Assembly: GCF_009729075.1 (NCBI RefSeq)
Contig: NZ_VTGY01000015.1
Location: 62,001-126,000 of the forward strand
Length of the DNA stretch: 64,000 nucleotides
Reading direction: 5' to 3'
Origin: Mycolicibacterium sp. CBMA 226
Lineage (GTDB): Bacteria; Actinomycetota; Actinomycetes; Mycobacteriales; Mycobacteriaceae
The notes under the pieces: generated by a model
What the model was told of the DNA's origin: nothing
Databases searched by the model: none
The model's input: the letters and a program-made list of their open reading frames with translations, nothing else
In this document: positions 25,791 through 34,358 of the stretch, piece after piece
How positions within the stretch are numbered: position 1 is the stretch's first letter
How the letters are laid out: each line of letters starts with the position of its first letter
Position numbers and translations under genes: made by a program

Positions 25791-27244
25791 CGGCGCACCT
25801 CCCACGGGTTGTAGTCGGCGAACACGTCGCCGGCGACGGTCTCGTCGAACACCCCGACCCGTTCGGCCAGGTCGGGCACCCGGCGGCGGCGGACGAGGAA
25901 CGTCGCCAAACCCGTTGCCAGCAGCACCGAGTAGACCGCGGTCGCGATCCACACCGGCGACGCCACCGACAGCGCCGCCCAGATGATGATGGCGACCATG
26001 GTGGCGGCGGTGGCCAGCCCGACGATCAGCGGTGCGGTGGTGAGTTCGCCGATCCGGCGCAGGAACGCCGGAGTGGCAAGGCACACCAGCAGATACGCCA
26101 CGATGTAACCGTGGGCCGACACCGCGAGCAGCCCGACGAGGACGTCGCGGCTGGACTCGGCGGCGAACAGGTAGCCGACCGGTACGGCGACGATCACGGG
26201 CATCGCGACGCTGAGCGCGACGTGCGGTGTGCGGTACCTCGGGTGGGCGCGGCCCATGGCGGTCGGCAGCAGGCCCTCGCGGCCCATCGCGAACAGCGTC
26301 CGGGACAACGCGGTGGTGGATCCGATCACGCAGGCGATCCACGACGCGGTGATGCCGAACTCCATCGCGACGGACAGTGCGCCGGCCAAGGTGTCGGCCG
26401 AGTCCGGAAGGGACAGCACGATGGGCGTCGACCCGGTCCGGGTCTGGATGGTGCCGGTGGTCTGGAGGACGGCGGCGAAGGTGTACAGCGCCCCCAGTGC
26501 AAGCGGCGTCCAGCGGATCGCCCGGGTGACGGTGACGAACGGACGCTGCGCCTCGCGGGCCACGGTGCTGGCGCTCTCGAATCCGACATACGAGGTGATG
26601 GCCAGCAGGAGGGCGAAGCCCAGCGCCGAATGTGGCGCATCGGCAACCGTTTTCGCCGACGCCGCAGTGCCGGTGACAGCCCCGCCGAAGGCGATCATCA
26701 GCACCACGCCGGCCACGACGATCGCGAACAGTTCGACGGCCAGCGAGATCCGCGCCGACAGCCTGATGCCCCGCGCCATGAGAATCAGTGCGGCCCCGCC
26801 GACGAGCATGGTCAGGCCGGCGATGACGGGCTTGCCGGCCGGTACCCCGACACGGCCCAGGAGTGCGGTGAGGTAACTGGCGGCGCCGAGCGCGCTGGCC
26901 ATCGCGGCGGCGGCGTATCCGATGACGAGCGACCAGCCGGCCGCGATGCCCGGTACCGGGCCGAGCCCCTTGACGGTGTAGCTGTACAGCCCGCTCACCG
27001 CGACCATCCGGGTGGAGAACTGCGTGATGCAGTAACCGACGGCGGTCATCATGAGAGCGGTCAGGATGAACACCGCGATCGTCGCGTGGCCGGCAGCCGG
27101 CAGGACCAGCGCGGGCAGGGTGACCATCACCGCAGACGGCGCCACCGCCGAGACCGACTGCCCGAGAACCTGAGTGAACGTCAGCTGCGCGCGCTGAAGT
27201 CCGGCGACCGGCGAGCGGCTCCGGATGGTTCTGGTGGGGCCCAT
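25787..27244 (-). CDS. APC-superfamily amino acid/amine permease
   Basis: About 485 aa with around 12 membrane segments. The TM1 region TFTQVLGQSVSAVAPSAVMV and the TM6-like stretch SYVGFESASTVAREAQRP are APC signatures; the latter is the conserved GFE motif. The start MGPTRTIRSRSP at 27244 was chosen; the frame continues upstream through low-quality sequence. It is co-transcribed with iclR and divergent from the aldehyde dehydrogenase. It likely imports an amine or amino acid for this catabolic cluster. Confidence 0.86.
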   Translation of the reverse strand: MGPTRTIRSRSPVAGLQRAQLTFTQVLGQSVSAVAPSAVMVTLPALVLPAAGHATIAVFILTALMMTAVGYCITQFSTRMVAVSGLYSYTVKGLGPVPGIAAGWSLVIGYAAAAMASALGAASYLTALLGRVGVPAGKPVIAGLTMLVGGAALILMARGIRLSARISLAVELFAIVVAGVVLMIAFGGAVTGTAASAKTVADAPHSALGFALLLAITSYVGFESASTVAREAQRPFVTVTRAIRWTPLALGALYTFAAVLQTTGTIQTRTGSTPIVLSLPDSADTLAGALSVAMEFGITASWIACVIGSTTALSRTLFAMGREGLLPTAMGRAHPRYRTPHVALSVAMPVIVAVPVGYLFAAESSRDVLVGLLAVSAHGYIVAYLLVCLATPAFLRRIGELTTAPLIVGLATAATMVAIIIWAALSVASPVWIATAVYSVLLATGLATFLVRRRRVPDLAERVGVFDETVAGDVFADYNPWEVRR

Positions 27245-27308
27245 TTGTCGGAAGGTAGCCGATCGCCGCCGACCTCGGCAGCGTTGTCGGGTAAACATCG
27301 AAAATCTT

Positions 27309-27319
27309 CAAATGAGAAT
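27309..27319 (+). promoter_or_regulatory. CAAATGAGAAT motif, site 1
   Basis: Exact CAAATGAGAAT in the 245-bp divergent region between the permease/iclR operon and the aldehyde dehydrogenase, 65 bp upstream of the permease start. Candidate operator of the cluster regulator. Confidence 0.55.
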
Positions 27320-27393
27320 CCGGGTGGCCGGCCATCGCGTAAGCCCCTGCGACGGCGTCCCGAATCGACGCGAGCTGCGAATATCGCCCGGCC

Positions 27394-27404
27394 CGAATGA
27401 GAAT
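27394..27404 (+). promoter_or_regulatory. CGAATGAGAAT motif, site 2 (one mismatch)
   Basis: CGAATGAGAAT differs from the exact motif at one base and lies 13 bp before site 3, in the same orientation. The pair may bind a dimer or tetramer of the regulator. Confidence 0.45.
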
Positions 27405-27417
27405 GGTGCTGCCATTT

Positions 27418-27428
27418 CAAATGAGAAT
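27418..27428 (+). promoter_or_regulatory. CAAATGAGAAT motif, site 3
   Basis: Exact copy, 61 bp upstream of the aldehyde dehydrogenase start. Flanked downstream by CCGAAT-ACCC-ATTCGG, a further short inverted repeat. Confidence 0.55.
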
Positions 27429-27489
27429 CTGAATTCGCCGAATACCCATTCGGAATTAGTGGTGACGCGCACCACATCGAGGCGTAAAC

Positions 27490-28998
27490 ATGATTTTCAT
27501 GACAGCCACGCTCAGTACCGATCTGGACCCGCGGACCGCCGATTTCATTTCCCGTCCGCAGCAGATGTACGTCGACGGTCAGTGGGTCGAGTCGGTCTCC
27601 GGCCGGCGGTTCGACACCGTCGATCCTGCCACCGAGCAGGTCATCACGACGGTCCCGCATAGTGGCCCGGACGATGTCGAGCGCGCGGTGCGGGCGGCGC
27701 GGCGTGCCTTCGAGGACGGCCCGTGGCCGACGATGACGCCGGCCGAACGGCAGCGGATGATCTGGCGCATCGCCGAGGGCATCACGGCCCGCGTCGACCA
27801 GTTCGCCGAGCTCGAGAGCATCGACAACGGCAAGTCCGTCGCGGTCGCCAAGGCCGTCGATGTCACCTGGGCTGCCGAAATCTTCTATTACTACGCGGGT
27901 TGGGCCACCAAGATCGAGGGCCGCACCGTCCCGGTGTCGGTGCCGTGGGCCCCGGGCGGCAAGTTCCACGCGTTCACGCTGCGTGAGCCCGTCGGCGTCT
28001 GCGCCCAGATCACCCCGTGGAACTTCCCGCTGGTCATGGCCGCGTTCAAAGTCGCGCCGGCCCTGGCCTGCGGGAACACCGTCATCCTGAAGCCCGCCGA
28101 GCAGACGCCGTTGACGGCGGTGCTGCTCGCCGAGGTCATCGCCGAGGCCGGTGTCCCGGCGGGGGTGTTCAACCTCTTGACCGGCTTCGGTGATGTGGGC
28201 GCCGCGCTGTCGGCCCACGACGGCGTCGACAAGGTCGCCTTCACCGGGTCGACCGAGGTGGGCAAGAAGATCGTCAACGCCGCGTCGGGCAACCTCAAGA
28301 AAGTCTCGCTGGAATTGGGTGGCAAGAGCCCGCAGGTGGTGTTTGCCGACGCCGACCTCGAGGCCGCGATTCCCGGCGTGGCCAGTGGATTCCTGTTCAA
28401 CCACGGCCAGACCTGCACCGCGGGCACCCGGCTGCTGGTCGAGGACGCCATCTTCGACGAGTTCACGCAGGGCGTCGCCGAGCACGCCGCCGGCCTGCGA
28501 ATCGGGCCCGGCCTGGACCCCACCAACGACATCGGCCCGCTGGTCTCCCGCGAGCAGCTCACCAAGGTCACCGGCTACCTCGACGACGGCATCGCGCAGG
28601 GCGCCCGGGCCCTGGCCGGCGGTGGTCGCCACGGCGACACCGGGTTCTACGTGCAACCCACGCTGCTGGTCGACGTGCACCGCGACTTCAACGTGTACCA
28701 GGAAGAGATCTTCGGACCCGTCGCCGTGGCCGTGCCGTTCAACCGCGACCGCGGTGTCCGCGAAGCCGCCAACGACACCCCCTACGGGCTGGCTGCCAGC
28801 GTGTGGACCCGCGACGTGTCGACGGCGCACCGGGTGGCGCAGCAGATCAAGGCCGGGACCGTGTGGGTCAACTGCCACAACGCGTTCGATACCGCGCTGC
28901 CGTTCGGGGGATACAAACAATCGGGCTGGGGCCGTGAACTCGGTGAGGGTGCCATTGCCGAATACACCCAGACGAAGGCGATCAACATCGCGTTGTGA
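27490..28998 (+). CDS. NAD(P)+-dependent aldehyde dehydrogenase
   Basis: 502 aa of the ALDH superfamily. It has ITPWNFPLVMAAFKVAPALA (cofactor binding), FTGSTEVGKKI, the general-base Glu in LELGGKSPQ (about 275), the nucleophile Cys in NHGQTCTAGTR (about 309) and EEIFGPVAVAVPF. Most like betaine-aldehyde or phenylacetaldehyde dehydrogenases. In this cluster it should oxidise the aldehyde made by the copper amine oxidase to the acid. ATG 27490 has GAGG upstream; ATG 27499 is an alternative. Confidence 0.92.
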   Translation: MIFMTATLSTDLDPRTADFISRPQQMYVDGQWVESVSGRRFDTVDPATEQVITTVPHSGPDDVERAVRAARRAFEDGPWPTMTPAERQRMIWRIAEGITARVDQFAELESIDNGKSVAVAKAVDVTWAAEIFYYYAGWATKIEGRTVPVSVPWAPGGKFHAFTLREPVGVCAQITPWNFPLVMAAFKVAPALACGNTVILKPAEQTPLTAVLLAEVIAEAGVPAGVFNLLTGFGDVGAALSAHDGVDKVAFTGSTEVGKKIVNAASGNLKKVSLELGGKSPQVVFADADLEAAIPGVASGFLFNHGQTCTAGTRLLVEDAIFDEFTQGVAEHAAGLRIGPGLDPTNDIGPLVSREQLTKVTGYLDDGIAQGARALAGGGRHGDTGFYVQPTLLVDVHRDFNVYQEEIFGPVAVAVPFNRDRGVREAANDTPYGLAASVWTRDVSTAHRVAQQIKAGTVWVNCHNAFDTALPFGGYKQSGWGRELGEGAIAEYTQTKAINIAL

Positions 28999-29007
28999 AT
29001 TCCGCCG

Positions 29008-29045
29008 TCAAATGAGAATTAGCCGGACCGGCAATTCTCATTTGA
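29008..29045. promoter_or_regulatory. Perfect 13-bp inverted repeat of the TCAAATGAGAATT motif
   Basis: TCAAATGAGAATT (29008-29020) and its exact complement AATTCTCATTTGA (29033-29045) flank GCCGG-A-CCGGC. It lies between the aldehyde dehydrogenase stop (28998) and the permease start (29107). It contains two further copies of the motif seen at 27309 and 27418. It could act as an operator or, in RNA, as a stable hairpin separating the genes. Confidence 0.7.
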
Positions 29046-29106
29046 ACTCACCGAAGCCTTACCGTGCCGCAACCAATTCACATTCAATTCCAGCGAAAGT
29101 GCTGCC

Positions 29107-30573
29107 ATGACAACTGACGCAGTTCTCGATGCCGGTCGAAGCACCGGCGCCCAGCCGAACAGATTGACGGGCCGCCTCGGCCCGGTGGCGATCGTCTTCA
29201 TGGTCGTCGCCGCCGCCGCTCCGCTCACCGTCGTCGCCGGTACTTTCCCGATCGGCATCTCCGGCGGCAACGGCGCGGCCTACCCCGGGTCGTACGTGGT
29301 GTGCACTGCGGTGCTGCTGCTGTTCGCCGTCGGCTTCACCGCCATGGCCCGGCACATCACGGGTGCCGGCGCGTTCTACACCTACATCGCCCACGGCTTC
29401 GGCCGGCATGCCGGACTCGGCGCCGCGTTCCTGGCGTTGCTGTCCTACACCGCCGTCCAGGTCGGTGTGTACGGCTACATCGGCGCATCCATCAACGAGC
29501 TCATCACCGCCCACGGCGGACCCGCGGTGCCGTGGTACCTCTACGCGCTGCTGATGATGGCGGTCACCGGGTTTCTGGGCTACCGGCACATCGAACTGTC
29601 CGGCAAGGTGCTGGGCGTCCTGCTGGTGTGTGAGGTCGGCATCGTCCTGGTGATCAACGCCGCTGTCATCGGACATGGCGGCGCACAAGGACTTTCGACG
29701 GCAGTGCTGCACCCGGACGACTTCTTCTCCGGAGCGCCGGGCATCGCGCTGATCTTCGCGCTCGCCGGCTACATCGGTTTCGAGGCGACCGCGGTGTTCC
29801 GCGACGAGGCGCGCGATCCGGTGCGTACCATCCCGCGGGCGACCTACGCCGCGCTGCTGCTCATCGGTGGCTTCTACGCGCTGAGCAGTTGGGCGCTGGT
29901 GAGTGCCTGGGGTGACGCCGGTGCGGTCGACGAGGCGACGAAGAACCCGGCCACCATGCTCACCGAGACCGCGACCCACTATGTCGGTGCCGTCGCCGGC
30001 GACCTGGTCCAGATCTTCTTGATCACAAGCCTTTTCGCGGCGCTCCTGTCCTTCCACAATGTGCTGGCCCGCTACATCTTCTCGCTCGGCAACACCCGGG
30101 CGCTGCCCGAGCGCTGCGGCCGCTCGCACCCGCGGCACGACTCCCCGCACATCGCGTCGTTCGCGCAGACCCTCTCGGCACTGGTGCTCGTCGCGGCGTC
30201 GGTCGTTGCCGGCCTGGACCCGGTGACCCAGGTGTTCACGTGGTTCGTCGGCGCGGCCTCGGTGGGAATCGTGGTGCTGATGACGCTGACGTCCGCGGCC
30301 GTCGTCGTCTACTTCCGGCGCACCCGCCTCGACACCCGGCCATGGCACACCGTCATCGCACCGAGCCTGGGCTTCGCCGGGCTGGCGGTGCTGTCGGTGA
30401 TGACCGCCATCAATCTGCCACTGCTGGTCGGCGGCTCCGGAACGCTGGCCGCCATCATCGGCGTCCTGCTGGTCGGTGCCTTCGCCGGCGGCATCGTCGT
30501 CGCGGTTATGCGACCGCACGCTGGAGCGGGGCAGAATGAAAACCCTGATATCGCAAAGGAGATCGCACGATGA
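29107..30573 (+). CDS. APC-superfamily permease of the amine oxidase operon
   Basis: 488 aa, about 12 membrane segments. N-terminal GPVAIVFMVVAAAAPLTVVA and the TM6 GFE motif ALAGYIGFEATAVFRDEARD place it in the APC superfamily (amino acid transporter group). Its stop overlaps the amine oxidase start by 4 bp, so import and oxidation are translationally coupled. The substrate is probably the primary amine used by the oxidase. Not closely related to the permease at 25787, so the cluster may take up two compounds. Confidence 0.88.
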   Translation: MTTDAVLDAGRSTGAQPNRLTGRLGPVAIVFMVVAAAAPLTVVAGTFPIGISGGNGAAYPGSYVVCTAVLLLFAVGFTAMARHITGAGAFYTYIAHGFGRHAGLGAAFLALLSYTAVQVGVYGYIGASINELITAHGGPAVPWYLYALLMMAVTGFLGYRHIELSGKVLGVLLVCEVGIVLVINAAVIGHGGAQGLSTAVLHPDDFFSGAPGIALIFALAGYIGFEATAVFRDEARDPVRTIPRATYAALLLIGGFYALSSWALVSAWGDAGAVDEATKNPATMLTETATHYVGAVAGDLVQIFLITSLFAALLSFHNVLARYIFSLGNTRALPERCGRSHPRHDSPHIASFAQTLSALVLVAASVVAGLDPVTQVFTWFVGAASVGIVVLMTLTSAAVVVYFRRTRLDTRPWHTVIAPSLGFAGLAVLSVMTAINLPLLVGGSGTLAAIIGVLLVGAFAGGIVVAVMRPHAGAGQNENPDIAKEIAR

Positions 30574-32507
30574 CCGCCACCCTGGACAAGGCTGGTACCG
30601 AGTCCGCCGCCACCACCCCCGACCACCCGCTCACCCCACTGAGTGCCGACGAAATCCGCGCGGTACGCGGCATCGTCGACGCCCACGGCCTGCTCGGTGA
30701 CAGCGTCCGCTTCGTGTTCGTCGCGCTGGAGGAGCCGCACAAGAGCGATGTGCTGGCCTTCCGCCCCGGCGACACCATGGACCGGCGGGCTCGGGTGCTG
30801 CTGCTGGACCGGGCCACCGGGCGGGGCTCCGATCTGGTGGTGTCGGTGACCGAGGGCCGCGTGGTCAATGAGGTGACGATCGACAGCACCCGTGACGGAC
30901 ATGTGCCGATCCTGGACCAGGAGTTCGAGGACATCGAGTCGTTCCTTCTCGACTGCCCCGAGTGGATCGGGGCAATGACCAGGCGCAACCTGAATCCGAC
31001 TGATGTGCGGGCGGTTCCGCTGTCGGCCGGCGTGTTCGGTCACGAGGACGAGGTGGGCCGGCGCATCGTCCGCGTGCTGGCGTTCTACCAGTACGACGCC
31101 GCCGACCTGCCCTGGGCGCACCCGATCGACGGTGTGGTTGCCTACGTCGACCTGACAGGCCGCACGGTCGTCAAGGTGATCGACGAGATCGAGCTGCCGC
31201 TGCCCACCGAACGCGGCGAGTGGGATGCCGCGCCGCATGCCGTCCCCGCCCGCACAGACCTCAAGCCCATCGAGATCACCCAGCCCGAAGGCGCGAGCTT
31301 CACCGTCGACGGCAACCAGATCACCTGGGCCGACTGGTCTTTCCGGTTCGGCTTCGATGTGCGTGAGGGCCTGACGCTGCATCAGCTGTCGATCGACGGG
31401 CGGCCCGTGGTGTACCGCGCATCGATCGCCGAGATGGTGGTGCCGTATGCCGATCCCTCACCAGTCCGCTACTGGCAGAACTACTTCGACCAGGGAGAGT
31501 ACCTGTTCGGCCGCTACACCAATGCCCTCGAATTGGGCTGCGACTGTCTCGGCGAGATCAAGTACTTCGACGTCACCATCGCCGACGAGAACGGCGAGCC
31601 CAAGCTGATGAAGAACGCAATCTGCCTGCACGAGGAGGACTTCGGGGTGCTGTGGAAGCACACCGACATGTTCAACGGCATGGCCGAGGTGCGCCGGTCG
31701 CGGCGTCTGGTGATCTCCTTCTTCCTCACCATCGGCAACTACGACTACGGCTTCTACTGGTACCTCTACCTCGACGGCACCATCGAGCTGGAGGCGAAGG
31801 CCACGGGCATCGTGTTCGCGTCGGCTTACCGTGGGCCGGAAGGCTTTTCCACCGAGATGGCCCCGGGCCTGGGTGCGCCGTTCCATCAGCACATGTTCTC
31901 GGCGCGGCTCGACATGGCGGTCGACGGGCTGACCAACACCGTCGAAGAGGTGGACGCCGTCGGAGTCCCGGTGGGCCCGGAGAACCCGTGGGGCAACGCA
32001 TTCCGCCCGCAGAAGACGAAGCTGACCCACGAGCTCGAGGCCATGCGCACCGCCGACAACCTCAAGGCCCGGGTGTGGCACATCACCAACCCGACGAAGC
32101 AGAACCGGCTGGGCCAGAACGTCGGCTACGCACTGCATCCCGAGGGGCAGCCGACGCTGCTGGCCGACCCGTCGAGCTCCATCGCCAAGCGGGCCGCCTT
32201 CGCGACCAAGCACCTGTGGGTGACGAAATACGATCCCGCGGAACGGTATCCGGCCGGCCAGTTCGTCAACCAGCACCCGGGTGACGCCGGCCTGCCGTCG
32301 TACGTCGCACAGGACCGCAACATCGAGGCCGAGGACATCGTGGTCTGGCACACCTTCGGGCTGACGCACTTCCCGCGGCCCGAGGACTGGCCCGTGATGC
32401 CGGTGGACTACGCCGGATTCAAGCTCAAGCCGGTCAGCTTCTTCGACCGCAACCCGGCGCTGAATGTGCCGCCGTCGCCGAAGAAGTCACACTGCTGCAA
32501 CGGCTGA
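30570..32507 (+). CDS. Copper-containing primary amine oxidase
   Basis: 645 aa. The TPQ-cofactor motif N-Y-D-Y lies at 390-393 in GNYDYGFYWYLYLDG, with Tyr391 as the self-processed cofactor. The copper ligands are His439 and His441 in PFHQHMFSARLD plus a later His in GLTHFPRPEDW; the catalytic base is Asp307 in YFDQGEYLFG. It oxidises primary amines (phenethylamine, tyramine or histamine in related actinobacterial enzymes) to aldehyde, NH3 and H2O2. Length is normal. It ends in an unusual SHCCNG tail. Confidence 0.94.
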   Translation: MTATLDKAGTESAATTPDHPLTPLSADEIRAVRGIVDAHGLLGDSVRFVFVALEEPHKSDVLAFRPGDTMDRRARVLLLDRATGRGSDLVVSVTEGRVVNEVTIDSTRDGHVPILDQEFEDIESFLLDCPEWIGAMTRRNLNPTDVRAVPLSAGVFGHEDEVGRRIVRVLAFYQYDAADLPWAHPIDGVVAYVDLTGRTVVKVIDEIELPLPTERGEWDAAPHAVPARTDLKPIEITQPEGASFTVDGNQITWADWSFRFGFDVREGLTLHQLSIDGRPVVYRASIAEMVVPYADPSPVRYWQNYFDQGEYLFGRYTNALELGCDCLGEIKYFDVTIADENGEPKLMKNAICLHEEDFGVLWKHTDMFNGMAEVRRSRRLVISFFLTIGNYDYGFYWYLYLDGTIELEAKATGIVFASAYRGPEGFSTEMAPGLGAPFHQHMFSARLDMAVDGLTNTVEEVDAVGVPVGPENPWGNAFRPQKTKLTHELEAMRTADNLKARVWHITNPTKQNRLGQNVGYALHPEGQPTLLADPSSSIAKRAAFATKHLWVTKYDPAERYPAGQFVNQHPGDAGLPSYVAQDRNIEAEDIVVWHTFGLTHFPRPEDWPVMPVDYAGFKLKPVSFFDRNPALNVPPSPKKSHCCNG

Positions 32508-32521
32508 GCGGGAAATGAGCC

Positions 32522-32566
32522 GCCGGGCCTGGTCACCCCCGAAGACCGGGCCCGGCTTTCCGCTTT
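32522..32566. terminator. Bidirectional hairpin between convergent genes
   Basis: The arms 32522-32534 and 32544-32556 pair over 13 bp with one G-U (GCCGGGCCTGGTC with GACCGGGCCCGGC), followed by TTTCCGCTTT. It separates the amine oxidase from the convergent monooxygenase gene. Confidence 0.75.
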
Positions 32567-33704
32567 ATCGGTTGCCCAGCCCGGACAGTCGCCAGGCCAG
32601 CTGATGCTGCAGGGCTGGCGCCTTGCCGGCCAATCCGACCGCCACGTTGCGGATCGGGCGCAGCGGCGCGGGCAGCGTGGCGAGACGGGTGAGCCGGTCG
32701 GTCAGGGTCACGACCTGCTGGGCCAGTGGACGTCGGGCCGCGCTGTACTCGTCGAGCACTGCATCGCTTCCGGTCGCCAAAACGGTTGCCAGGGCGTCAC
32801 TTAACGCGATCGCATCCTGAATGCCCAGGTTCATGCCCTGGCCGCCTGCCGGGCTGTGCACGTGGGCGGCGTCACCGGCCAGCAGTATGCGGCCGGCCCG
32901 GTAGCTGTCGGCGACCCGATGATGGACGCGGAACCGGGAGCCCCATGCGACATCTGTCACGGTCACGCGGCCCGGCCCGAAGCCGCGCGCGTCGAGCATC
33001 TCCTGAATGAAGCCGGCGGGCGGCTGCTCGGGCGCGGTGTCGACGGGCGCGACGATTCGGTAGGTGCCGCCGGGAAGGGGCGCGACGACCGTCATCCCGT
33101 TGGAGGCCCAGAACAGGATCACCTCATCGTCGGAGACGTCGCCGGTGAGTCGGACGTCAGCCAGGGCGAAGGATTGGGCGTACTGACCGCCGGTGAATCC
33201 GATGCCGGCCTGGTCTCGGACAACGCTGTGCATACCGTCGGCGCCGACGACGTACCGTGCGCGGATCGTCCCGCCGTCGTCGAAATGTGCGGTGACGCCA
33301 GCGGTGTCCTGAGTGATTCCGGTCAGGGTCTTCGGCCGGATCACCTGGCCGCCGAGTTCGGTGAGGCGCTCCAGCAGTAGACGTTCGGTGGTCGACTGCG
33401 GCGCCATCAGGATGAACGGATACTTGGTGGGTAGCCAGCTGAAGTCGACCGGCACCAGCGTGCGCTGGCCATCGCGGATGGTGAACCGCGACGCCTGAAT
33501 TCCTTCTTTGAGGAGTCGGCGAGATACGTCGAGGTCTTCCAGTACTTCGAGGGTTCGGGCACTGACCGCTGCGGCTCGTGACGTGTTGGCGCCGGCCGCC
33601 AGGCGGTCGACGACGGTCGCAGATATGTCGCGGGCCTGCAGGGCGACGGCCAGGGCCAGTCCGGTCGGGCCGGCTCCGACGATCAGCACATCGGTGTCAG
33701 TCAT
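32565..33704 (-). CDS. FAD-dependent aromatic monooxygenase (PHBH/PheA type)
   Basis: 379 aa. Rossmann motif VLIVGAGPTGLALAVALQAR at the N-terminus, the DG motif VVGADGMHSVVRDQAG, and GRILLAGDAAHVHSPAGGQG (FAD ribityl GD motif) are diagnostic for group A flavoprotein hydroxylases. It hydroxylates an aromatic substrate using NAD(P)H and O2. The ATG at 33704 has AGGAG just upstream. It is divergent from a TetR gene across a repeat-rich operator region. The substrate is unknown. Confidence 0.9.
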   Translation of the reverse strand: MTDTDVLIVGAGPTGLALAVALQARDISATVVDRLAAGANTSRAAAVSARTLEVLEDLDVSRRLLKEGIQASRFTIRDGQRTLVPVDFSWLPTKYPFILMAPQSTTERLLLERLTELGGQVIRPKTLTGITQDTAGVTAHFDDGGTIRARYVVGADGMHSVVRDQAGIGFTGGQYAQSFALADVRLTGDVSDDEVILFWASNGMTVVAPLPGGTYRIVAPVDTAPEQPPAGFIQEMLDARGFGPGRVTVTDVAWGSRFRVHHRVADSYRAGRILLAGDAAHVHSPAGGQGMNLGIQDAIALSDALATVLATGSDAVLDEYSAARRPLAQQVVTLTDRLTRLATLPAPLRPIRNVAVGLAGKAPALQHQLAWRLSGLGNR

Positions 33705-33722
33705 CTGCGTCTCCTTCCGTGA

Positions 33723-33802
33723 ATGCCAACGCTTGTTGGCATAACCATGGTCGCGCGTTTTCACATCAAAGTCAACAGTTGTTGGCATACACTTGTTGGC
33801 AT
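33723..33802. promoter_or_regulatory. TTGTTGGCAT operator repeats (TetR)
   Basis: ATGCCAAC (33723-33730) and GTTGGCAT (33735-33742) form a perfect inverted repeat with GCTT between. A second, near-perfect copy is GTCAAC-AGTT-GTTGGCAT (33771-33788). A third TTGTTGGCAT half-site is at 33793-33802, running into the TetR ATG. The TetR protein encoded here is the expected binder, repressing itself and the monooxygenase. Confidence 0.75.
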
Positions 33803-34343
33803 GCGTAGATCATCGGAAGAGACCAAGGCGGTGATCCTGGCCGCGGCCCGGGACAGGTTCGCGGAGAGCGGCTATCAGGCAGCCACGATCAGGGCGATTG
33901 CCGCCGACGCACGCATCGATCCGTCGATGGTCATGCGGTATTTCGGTAGCAAGGACCAGCTCTTCGCCGCTGCGGCCGAGTTCGACCTGGAGTTCCCGGA
34001 CCTGTCGGACGTGCCGAGAGCCGACCTGGGCGCGGCCCTGGTCGAAGCCTTTCTCCAGCGCTGGACCCGGGACGACGGCCTGATCGTGTTGATGCGGTCG
34101 GCGACCACAAACGAGGAGGCCGCGGAACGCATGCGCGGCATCTTCGCCCAGCAGCTGCTGCCGGCGATCGCGCACCTGCAACCCAATGACGCCGGGCGCT
34201 GCGCGGGCTTGATCGGCACCCAGATGCTCGGGATGGCCCTGTGTCGCTTCGTACTGAGGATCCCGCCGGTCGTCGCGATGACGAACGAGGAATTGGTGCA
34301 CTGGCTCGGACCGACGCTGCAGCGCTATGTCGATGGGGCCTGA
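33801..34343 (+). CDS. TetR-family repressor
   Basis: 180 aa: MRRSSEETKAVILAAARDRF, the helix-turn-helix ATIRAIAADARIDPSMVMRY, then FGSKDQLFAAAAEF, and a divergent ligand domain. The ATG at 33801 sits in the third TTGTTGGCAT repeat with no Shine-Dalgarno, suggesting a leaderless mRNA and tight autorepression. It is divergent from the FAD monooxygenase, which it probably controls. Confidence 0.88.
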   Translation: MRRSSEETKAVILAAARDRFAESGYQAATIRAIAADARIDPSMVMRYFGSKDQLFAAAAEFDLEFPDLSDVPRADLGAALVEAFLQRWTRDDGLIVLMRSATTNEEAAERMRGIFAQQLLPAIAHLQPNDAGRCAGLIGTQMLGMALCRFVLRIPPVVAMTNEELVHWLGPTLQRYVDGA

Positions 34344-34358
34344 GCCGCTAGCTGCGGA

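Noticed and set aside
25038..27335. A very long open frame (765 codons) on the minus strand covering iclR and the permease region
   Set aside because: Only its C-terminal 250 codons give an IclR protein. The remainder is the permease gene read in another frame, with an Arg/Pro/Gly-rich composition and no domain.
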